The notes under the pieces: generated by a model
Database searches by the model: none
What the model was told of the DNA's origin: nothing
Seen by the model: the letters and a program-made list of their open reading frames with translations, nothing else
Origin: Marinobacter vulgaris
GTDB taxonomy: Bacteria > Pseudomonadota > Gammaproteobacteria > Pseudomonadales > Oleiphilaceae
Reading direction: 5' to 3'
NCBI RefSeq assembly: GCF_003344045.1
Contig: NZ_QFWX01000005.1
Span: 248,001-312,000, forward strand
DNA: 64,000 bases
Shown: positions 58,100 through 64,000 of the stretch, one piece after another
Layout of the letters: each line of letters starts with the position of its first letter
How positions within the stretch are numbered: position 1 is the stretch's first letter
Made by a program: the position numbers and the translations under genes

Positions 58100-60025
58100 A
58101 TGGCCGGGTCGGTGGCAAGCTTGATGACACTACGCCGATTGATATTCTGGTTGCTGTTTTTGCTGATGCTGCTTTTGATTGCGGGAAGCTGGTATGCCCG
58201 GATTGCCTGGCAGGAGTGGCAGCAGGAAAACGGCGTCAACGATCCTGAATGGCAGGGGCTTGATGTGTCGCTGGCCGGGGTCCGGCTACAGGATTTTTCC
58301 GTGAGCCAGAGACGGGGTGGCGAGACGTATCGGGCCGAGGGCGAGGAACTGTCACTGGGATGGAGTTGGCACTGGCATGGCCCGGTACTTGACGTTTTAC
58401 GGGTGGGTCGGTTGACGGTGGATATTCCGGCCTGGCCTGAGCCCGAAAAGCCCGGCGGGCCGTCCGAAAGTGTCCCTGCTGATCTGCCCCTGTGGCTACC
58501 TGATACCGTTGTCATTGATCGACTTGTTGTCACGCTCCCCGACGACGTACGCGCCGAGGGCGACCTGGCACTGTCACAGCTTTCGGTGCCCGGCGAGCGC
58601 AAACTTGTCACCGACGCCATGAGACTAGAGGCTCCGATGACGGGCATCCACCTGGCGGGCTGGCAGTTCCACAGCGGGCAGGCGAACCTGCTGTTTGCCG
58701 GCAAAGCCAGCGAGCGGTCCGCGACTCTGGAATTTTCCGATGAAACCCGCCTCGAGTTCACCGGGGTAGATGCGCCGGACAATACAGCGCAGCTGGACAA
58801 ACTCGGAATCACCTTGACCGGGACCCGTGTCACCGCCAGTTATGACCTCCGGCCAATGGTTCTGCAGAGCCTCGCTTTCGAGGGCCCAGTGGTGGCAACC
58901 ACAGCTGCTATCCGCCATCCGCAATTGCTCCCCCAGCCCTGGCGCCTGGATGGCCGGCTGCAGGGCAGTCTTCAAGCACTTAGCCTTGATGGCAGGCTTT
59001 CGTCGGACGCCGGGGCCGGCGCTGATATTGCTGTCAGCGTTCCGTTCGATGGTGTTGCGGAGGTGGCGGCCGAAATGACCGCCACCGGCGCGAAAGCAGG
59101 GGCTGCACTGGCGGGGACCTTTGCTGCCTGGCCGCAAGAGCTCGAGGTCGGGGAGGGCAGCATCAGCACAGATCTGGAGCTGCGTTTGCCATCTGCAGGC
59201 CCGCAATTGCGGGGAGACATTCGCTTTGATGGTGTGGGCGGGCTTTATGGCCGCACTGCCTGGACCGGCCTCGATGGTAAGGTGACCGTTGATCTTTCCG
59301 GAGAACGGGTGGCTATGCGCACGTCGGGTCTGGTGCTCGCTACCGTCAATCCGGGTATTGCCTTGAGCGATATCCGGATCTCCGGTGGCTATCGCTCAAC
59401 CATGGATCACCCGGTCGCCGGCACGCTGACGCTGGAGCAGGCGTCCGCTCAACTTCTGGGTGGTCAGGTCCAGATCACGCCTGCCCAGTGGCAGCTTTCC
59501 GAGTTACCCCTGCGGGTTCCAGTCGAGCTCAACGGCATTGAGCTGTCGGAGCTGATGCAGGTTTATCCCGCGGAGGGACTGGCGGGCAGTGGCGTGCTTG
59601 CGGGCACACTGCCAGTGTGGGTCAGCGCGGCCGGGGTCAGCGTTGAGGCGGGCCAGATTGCAGCATTGGCACCCGGCGGCACACTGAAGCTGCCGGCGGA
59701 CCGGTTGAGGGGTATGGCGCGGGACAATGAAGCGATGGCACTGGTTGTCCGCGCCATGCAAAACTTTAACTACAAGGTGCTCAACAGCACGGTAGACTAC
59801 GACCGGGATGGTAAGCTGGTTCTGGGATTGCGTCTTGAAGGCAGCAGCCCCGAGGTGCGCGACGGGCATCCCATCGTGCTCAATATCAACCTTGAAGAAG
59901 ACATTCCGGCGTTACTGACCAGCCTGCAACTGAGTGGCCGGGTCAATGAAGCGGTGACCGAAAAAGTGCGCAAGCTGATGCAGCAACGGGATGCCCAAAG
60001 CCAGTCAACCGGATCGGAAAATTAA
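58100..60025 (+). CDS. ydbH: YdbH family AsmA-like intermembrane bridge protein
   Basis: A 641-residue protein with one N-terminal membrane anchor (about residues 12-32) and a long beta-strand-rich periplasmic part, ending in LVLGLRLEGSSPEVRDGHPI and NLNLEED-like text. The adjacent YnbE lipoprotein and YdbL-like gene give the E. coli ydbH-ynbE-ydbL order; YdbH forms an inner-to-outer membrane bridge for phospholipid movement with YnbE. It is markedly shorter than the roughly 880-residue E. coli protein. Starts at 58100 and 58124 are both plausible; neither has a good ribosome binding site. Confidence 0.82.
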   Translation: MAGSVASLMTLRRLIFWLLFLLMLLLIAGSWYARIAWQEWQQENGVNDPEWQGLDVSLAGVRLQDFSVSQRRGGETYRAEGEELSLGWSWHWHGPVLDVLRVGRLTVDIPAWPEPEKPGGPSESVPADLPLWLPDTVVIDRLVVTLPDDVRAEGDLALSQLSVPGERKLVTDAMRLEAPMTGIHLAGWQFHSGQANLLFAGKASERSATLEFSDETRLEFTGVDAPDNTAQLDKLGITLTGTRVTASYDLRPMVLQSLAFEGPVVATTAAIRHPQLLPQPWRLDGRLQGSLQALSLDGRLSSDAGAGADIAVSVPFDGVAEVAAEMTATGAKAGAALAGTFAAWPQELEVGEGSISTDLELRLPSAGPQLRGDIRFDGVGGLYGRTAWTGLDGKVTVDLSGERVAMRTSGLVLATVNPGIALSDIRISGGYRSTMDHPVAGTLTLEQASAQLLGGQVQITPAQWQLSELPLRVPVELNGIELSELMQVYPAEGLAGSGVLAGTLPVWVSAAGVSVEAGQIAALAPGGTLKLPADRLRGMARDNEAMALVVRAMQNFNYKVLNSTVDYDRDGKLVLGLRLEGSSPEVRDGHPIVLNINLEEDIPALLTSLQLSGRVNEAVTEKVRKLMQQRDAQSQSTGSEN

Positions 60026-60040
60026 TCAGGAGTGTGGTCT

Positions 60041-60259
60041 ATGGATAGGTTTAGCCCGGGCATCCTGTCCGGAAAGGGTGGTAACACGCTGGTGATGCTG
60101 GCGTTCGCCGTGAGTGTCGCGGCATGCACGCCTACGGTGAGGATGGAGGCACCGAAAGAGCCCATCACGGTGAATCTTAACGTCAAGATCCAGCACGAAA
60201 TCTACGTGAAGGTGGACAAGGACGTGGATGAACTCTTCGGCGAGAAGGGCCTGTTCTGA
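60041..60259 (+). CDS. ynbE: YnbE family outer-membrane lipoprotein
   Basis: A 72-residue lipoprotein. The signal peptide ends at VSVAAC, giving an acylated Cys near residue 30, followed by the YnbE-type segment PITVNLNVKIQHEIYVKVDK. It is expected to bind the C-terminus of YdbH at the outer membrane. AGGAG lies 8 nt before the ATG at 60041, 15 nt after ydbH. Confidence 0.88.
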   Translation: MDRFSPGILSGKGGNTLVMLAFAVSVAACTPTVRMEAPKEPITVNLNVKIQHEIYVKVDKDVDELFGEKGLF

Positions 60260-60288
60260 TGATCAATTCTGAATCCAGGGAGTCAGCC

Positions 60289-60633
60289 ATGAAACGTTTT
60301 GTTCAACTCGGTGCGTTCATCCTCGTACTTTGCCTGGCCGTACCCGCCTTCTCGATGGGGCTGGATGAGGCCAAAAGCCGGCTGGATACGGCCAAGCAGC
60401 AGGGACTGGTGGGCGAAACGCCAACCGGCTACCTGGAGGTGGTCAAGGCAGATAACGACGCCCGCGGTATTGTCGGAGCCATCAACAAGGCCCGGCGGGA
60501 AGAATATGCCCGCATTGCACAGAAGCACGACATTCCCGTGACCCAGGTGGAAACAGTGGCCGGTCAGAAGGCGCTGGAAAAAACACCCGCGGGGCAGTAC
60601 ATCCTGGTGGACGGCAAGTGGGTCAAAAAATAG
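60289..60633 (+). CDS. ydbL: YdbL family periplasmic protein
   Basis: A 114-residue secreted protein, signal peptide residues 1-21 (ending VPAFS), then a DUF1318 domain: LDEAKSRLDTAKQQGLVGE and IVGAINKARREEYARIAQKH. In E. coli, YdbL is a chaperone-like partner of YdbH-YnbE assembly. The start at 60289 follows GGGAGTCAGCC; an ATG overlapping the ynbE stop would extend the signal peptide unusually. Confidence 0.88.
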   Translation: MKRFVQLGAFILVLCLAVPAFSMGLDEAKSRLDTAKQQGLVGETPTGYLEVVKADNDARGIVGAINKARREEYARIAQKHDIPVTQVETVAGQKALEKTPAGQYILVDGKWVKK

Positions 60634-61308
60634 ATGGCTCGTTTTGAGGAAATTGGTACCGCAACCATTCCCGGTGATGGAACCCGGCTGCGGTTGCTGC
60701 AGCGCAATGACGAATTCTCCATCAAAGTTGCCGGCACCACGGGGGAACTGATGAACAGCCGTTTGCACGGTTCGGAGGATGCTCTGGCAACGCTTGCCTG
60801 CGACCGAATCGCCAGCCAGCCCGAAGCCCGGGTGCTGATAGGCGGGCTGGGAATGGGATTCACTCTGGCGGCAGCACTTTCAGCTCTGCCGCAGGATGCC
60901 CGGGTAACCGTGGCGGAACTGGTGCCAGAAGTGGAAGCCTGGAACCGCGGACCGCTGGGCTCTGCCGCCGGCTACCCATTGCACGACGCCAGGGCCAGTG
61001 TTCACATCGGTGATGTGGCGGAACTGCTCAGGGAGGGCAAAGGCAGCTGGGACGCCATTCTTCTGGATGTGGACAACGGCCCGGAAGGAATGACCCGCAA
61101 GGAAAATAACTGGCTCTACTCTCCCGCCGGCATCTCGGCCGCCCAGAGATCCCTTAGCTCCGATGGGGTCCTGGCCTACTGGTCTGCCGGTCCGGAACAC
61201 GCGTTTACCGAGCGGCTGCGCCGCGCCGGACTTTCCGTAGAGCCTGTAACCGTGCGGGCCCTGCGCCCGGGCAAGGGTGCCCGCCATGTGATCTGGCTGG
61301 CCTGGTAG
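60634..61308 (+). CDS. Spermidine-synthase-like class I methyltransferase family protein
   Basis: A 224-residue Rossmann-fold protein with the nucleotide-binding loop LIGGLGMGFT near residue 70, then acidic residues in VTVAELVPEVEAW and ILLDVDNGP, matching spermidine-synthase-like proteins. The C-terminal part lacks an obvious amine-binding signature, so the reaction may be another SAM- or dcSAM-dependent transfer. The ATG begins directly after the ydbL stop with no ribosome binding site, indicating translational coupling to the lipid-transfer genes. Confidence 0.78.
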   Translation: MARFEEIGTATIPGDGTRLRLLQRNDEFSIKVAGTTGELMNSRLHGSEDALATLACDRIASQPEARVLIGGLGMGFTLAAALSALPQDARVTVAELVPEVEAWNRGPLGSAAGYPLHDARASVHIGDVAELLREGKGSWDAILLDVDNGPEGMTRKENNWLYSPAGISAAQRSLSSDGVLAYWSAGPEHAFTERLRRAGLSVEPVTVRALRPGKGARHVIWLAW

Positions 61309-61433
61309 GCTCACGCCCCCGGCGCTGACCCGGCATTGGAAAAACCGGTTGGCGGGTTGTATTCTCAGGTAAAGGTCCAAAGTTTCATATCAGGAGCCTC
61401 ATTAATTCTGTGGGATACCAAGGGGGTATTTTT

Positions 61434-61967
61434 ATGAACTCTTCAGCGAATTTGACCGGCGAGAAGGAAGACCACAAGGTGGCTGCAGTTTTTGACACAG
61501 AGCCTGACGCCCGGGGAACAGCGAAAGCGATATGCGAGGAAACCAGCCTGACGGATGAGCAGGTAACCGTCCTCAGCCCGAATGACCGGCACCAGGGCAA
61601 GGAGCTCGAGCCTGAGGACCAGGGAATCTGGCGGACGCTGGTGCGTTCCCATATTGGTCTGGGTATTGCCGGTGCGGTAGCGGGGTTTGTGCTGTTTCTG
61701 ATACTGAGCGCCCTGGGTGTGGGTTTCATCGCCCAGAATACCGTTGTTGCCGCATCAGTAATGACCGTAATCGCGGCGGCCATCGGGATGTTGGTCGCGG
61801 GTGCCGTGACGCTCCGCCCGGATCACACCCCGTATCTGATGAAGGCCCAGGCTGCCCTCAGCGAGGGAAAATATGTGCTGGCGGTTCACGCGTCCAGCCT
61901 TGAGCAGCTTCAGGAAGCAAAGTCGCTTCTCGACGCCCGCAATGTTAAAACAATGCCAACGATCTGA
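61434..61967 (+). CDS. Stress-related membrane protein with N-terminal soluble domain (unknown)
   Basis: A 177-residue protein. The first 75 residues form an alpha/beta domain (KVAAVFDTEPDARGTAKAIC) reminiscent of general stress protein 17M-type folds, then two hydrophobic helices (about 80-100, 105-125) rich in Gly and Ala, and a C-terminal alpha/beta tail (GKYVLAVHASSLEQLQEA). Function unknown. AAGGGGGTATTTTT precedes the ATG at 61434. Confidence 0.65.
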   Translation: MNSSANLTGEKEDHKVAAVFDTEPDARGTAKAICEETSLTDEQVTVLSPNDRHQGKELEPEDQGIWRTLVRSHIGLGIAGAVAGFVLFLILSALGVGFIAQNTVVAASVMTVIAAAIGMLVAGAVTLRPDHTPYLMKAQAALSEGKYVLAVHASSLEQLQEAKSLLDARNVKTMPTI

Positions 61968-61988
61968 TGTAATCAACCGGTATTGTCT

Positions 61989-62384
61989 ATGAAAGATCTG
62001 AAGCGTTCGCGGGTAACCATCATTACAGTCAGTGCCATTGTTCTTTTTTTTCTCGCCAACTATCTGGCGCGCTTCCTGTTGGGGCTGACCGGGGTGGTGG
62101 TTTCGGTGGTTATCGCGGCGTTGATTGCGGCCTATATCAGCTGGTCTGTAGCGCGCCTATTGAAGCGGGTGCCGACCGGTGACGAGCGCGCACGGGTGCT
62201 GTGGTCCTATGGTGGCTTTCTTGGCGCACTGTTTGTGGCCTGGGCAGGTTTCGTGGGGCTGTCTGCGGGGCTGGACATGGCGGCGGTGATATTCCTGCTC
62301 AGCCATTATCTGCCCTATCCGGCACTGGCCCACCTGATGCTGTCTGATCGCGTGGTGGGCCGCTTCGTGGGCGCTCCGGGCTAG
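61989..62384 (+). CDS. Polytopic membrane protein of unknown function (131 aa)
   Basis: A protein with three or four hydrophobic segments: VTIITVSAIVLFFLANYL, VVVSVVIAALIAAYISWSV, GFLGALFVAWAGFVGLSA and MAAVIFLLSHYLPYPALAHL. There is no recognised family or motif. The ATG at 61989 is preferred over a TTG at 61983. It overlaps the stop of the converging kinase gene by 4 nt and follows the preceding gene by 21 nt, so the two are likely co-transcribed. Confidence 0.6.
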   Translation: MKDLKRSRVTIITVSAIVLFFLANYLARFLLGLTGVVVSVVIAALIAAYISWSVARLLKRVPTGDERARVLWSYGGFLGALFVAWAGFVGLSAGLDMAAVIFLLSHYLPYPALAHLMLSDRVVGRFVGAPG

Positions 62385-63241
62385 TCGTCGCCTTCCTCGG
62401 CATCGCGCTGGCGTTCCTGGCGATCTCTTTCCTCTTCCTTGGCGGCGTCAATAACCGCCATGAGTTCATCCACATCGGCGCTTTCGGTGTCGTGCTCGAA
62501 GCAGCCGGTAAGACGGCTGTCCGGGTGCAGGTCACCGGCCTCGTAGAGTGCCCATATTTCCTTGCCGTAATCGGTGTTCAGCAGTTCCGGCGCGAAACGT
62601 CCGAAATAGCGGCGCATGTTGTCCACGTCCCGTTCCAGCATCTGCTTCGCGCTGTTGTTTCCGGCCGCGTTGACCGCCTGGGGCAGGTCGATAATCACCG
62701 GGCCGGTGGAGTCCACCAGCACATTGAATTCTGAAAGGTCACCGTGAATTAGCCCGGCGCTGAGCATACGTACTACGTCAGCAATCACCTTGCCATGGTA
62801 GTTCCGCGCCTGCTCCGGCGTCAGTGACACCTCTCCCAGCTGCGGTGCGGCCTTGCCGTCTTCATCGGCAATCATTTCCATCAACAGCACGCCATCCACA
62901 AACCCGAACGGCTTCGGTACACGCACCCCGGCACCTGCCAGCTGGTAAAGGGCATCTACCTCGGCGTTCAGCCAGGCGTCTTCCTGCTCCTTCTGGCCGT
63001 AACGGGTTTTCTTGCCCATGGCTCGGGCGCGGCGGCTGTTGCGAACCTTGCGGCCTTCCTGGTATTGCACGGCCTGTTTGAAGCTGCGTTTCTGTGCTTC
63101 CTTGTACACTTTGGCGCAACGTACACTGTCGCCGCAACGCACAACGAACACCTCGGCTTCCTTGCCACTCATCAACTGGTACAACACTTCGTCCACCATG
63201 CCGTCGTCGACAAGGGGCTGTAATCGTTTCGGTATTTTCAT
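62381..63241 (-). CDS. RIO1-like protein kinase (PA4780 family)
   Basis: A 286-residue kinase. ATP-binding Lys44 lies in RCAKVYKEA, the catalytic loop is HGDLSEFN at 166-173, and the metal-binding Asp is in IIDLPQ at 184-188, all characteristic of RIO kinases. The C-terminus is acidic (EEGDD). Bacterial members are abundant in Pseudomonas relatives (PA4780 type); the physiological target is unknown. It is divergent from the SDR gene. Confidence 0.92.
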   Translation of the reverse strand: MKIPKRLQPLVDDGMVDEVLYQLMSGKEAEVFVVRCGDSVRCAKVYKEAQKRSFKQAVQYQEGRKVRNSRRARAMGKKTRYGQKEQEDAWLNAEVDALYQLAGAGVRVPKPFGFVDGVLLMEMIADEDGKAAPQLGEVSLTPEQARNYHGKVIADVVRMLSAGLIHGDLSEFNVLVDSTGPVIIDLPQAVNAAGNNSAKQMLERDVDNMRRYFGRFAPELLNTDYGKEIWALYEAGDLHPDSRLTGCFEHDTESADVDELMAVIDAAKEEERDRQERQRDAEEGDD

Positions 63242-63416
63242 AAATCCGTCGGTTGCCTGGTTCGCCTGGCCGGCAAATCATTTTGGCCGGCATGTCTTCG
63301 CGTATACTACCTGATATTGGCGTCAGAACCCTCATGCCAAGAGTGATCTGTAAAAGCTTCAGGTCGCGTAGCTAGTTTGCAACACCCAAAGCAATATCTG
63401 ACCAAGGAGAAAGCTT

Positions 63417-64000
63417 ATGAGTAACGACCCGGTCATGCTGATTACCGGTGGCTCGTCCGGAATTGGCGAGGCAACGGCACGCGCAGCCCACAAGGCGGGC
63501 TATCGACTGGTTTTGTCAGCGCGTTCGGAAGACAAGCTGAAACAGCTACAGACAGAGCTCGGGGGCAGTGAGCGTGTCATGATCGCCCGGTGCGATGTCC
63601 AGAGCATGGAAGACCAGCAGGCAGTGGTGGACAAAGCCCTGGCCACTTTCGGGCAGATTGATGCAGTGTTCGTGAATGCGGGCCGCGGTGGTGAACCCGG
63701 GGGATTCAGCAGCGCCGATCATGAGGTTTGGAAGGATATGATCCTGACCAACGTTTACGGTGCGGGGTTGACGGTACAGAGCTGTCTGCCGGCGCTGCGT
63801 AAAAGTCGGGGCCACCTTTTGCTGACGGGCTCGGCTGCCGGCAGGACAACCATCCCTGGCTCCATGTACAGCGCGACCAAATGGGCAGTTTCGGCCATTG
63901 GTTATGGCGTGAGAGAGGAGCTGCGGGGTTCCGGCATTCGAGTCACCCTGATTGAGCCGGGGATGGTGGATACGCCGTTCTTTGACGAGCGCCCGACGAA
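63417..64000 (+). CDS. Short-chain dehydrogenase/reductase, 3' truncated by window
   Basis: The frame opens at ATG 63417, with AAGGAGAAAGCTT immediately upstream, and continues to the window edge. The visible 194 codons hold the SDR cofactor loop TGGSSGIGEAT at residues 9-19, the NAG in FVNAGRG, and the catalytic Y-x3-K in YSATKWAV, with a Ser in LLLTGSAAG. Substrate unknown; the C-terminal substrate-binding loop is cut off. Confidence 0.88.
   Translation, partial: MSNDPVMLITGGSSGIGEATARAAHKAGYRLVLSARSEDKLKQLQTELGGSERVMIARCDVQSMEDQQAVVDKALATFGQIDAVFVNAGRGGEPGGFSSADHEVWKDMILTNVYGAGLTVQSCLPALRKSRGHLLLTGSAAGRTTIPGSMYSATKWAVSAIGYGVREELRGSGIRVTLIEPGMVDTPFFDERPT

Overview
This window looks like a chromosomal segment of a marine gammaproteobacterium, most likely Marinobacter or a close relative. 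The assignment is inferred from family resemblance: a fused nuoCD inside a complete 13-gene nuo operon, a GbdR-type regulator, a PA4780-type RIO kinase, a ydbH-ynbE-ydbL cluster, moderately high GC and dense same-strand operons. I see no rRNA, tRNA, CRISPR array, insertion sequence, integrase or phage gene. One gene is broken by an in-frame stop.

Layout. 1-2.2 kb: a PhoD-type phosphatase (cut by the window edge) and a PsiE-like membrane protein. 2.2-10.6 kb: a stress and envelope region with a YebE-like protein, a periplasmic copper chaperone, several small unrecognised proteins, a DksA/TraR zinc finger, a CPA1 Na+(K+)/H+ antiporter, a voltage-gated channel with an unusual filter, a stand-alone CheB, a YkgJ-type cysteine protein, an Ogt methyltransferase and two tandem UspA genes. 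10.8-25.7 kb: NADH dehydrogenase I (nuoA, B, CD, E-N). 25.7-30.1 kb: a three-gene MacAB/LolCDE-like exporter on the minus strand. 30.2-40 kb: mixed housekeeping and stress genes (K+ channel, MtfA peptidase, MgtC, SDR, UspA, CspA, CPBP protease, ThpR, thioesterase, diguanylate cyclase, serine hydrolase, gamma-glutamylcyclotransferase). 52.4-64 kb: a membrane FtsH paralogue, Ca2+/Na+ exchanger, NlpC/P60 lipoprotein, GNAT-nitrilase fusion, YdbH-YnbE-YdbL, a spermidine-synthase-like methyltransferase, a RIO kinase and a truncated SDR.

The most interesting block is 40.1-51.2 kb, a methylated-amine and one-carbon module. It holds a transporter split by an amber codon, a DmdA/GcvT-like folate-dependent demethylase, a MetF-like reductase, formate-THF ligase, a GbdR-like regulator, L-serine dehydratase and a dimethylglycine/sarcosine-dehydrogenase-like flavoprotein. 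Together these could strip methyl groups from glycine betaine or a related compound onto tetrahydrofolate, oxidise them to formate with ATP recovery, and pass glycine-derived serine to pyruvate. The DmdA-like operon and the distant, oppositely oriented dehydrogenase gene share a 58-bp promoter element: three blocks totalling 29 identical bases at identical spacing. This is direct sequence evidence that the two units are co-regulated.
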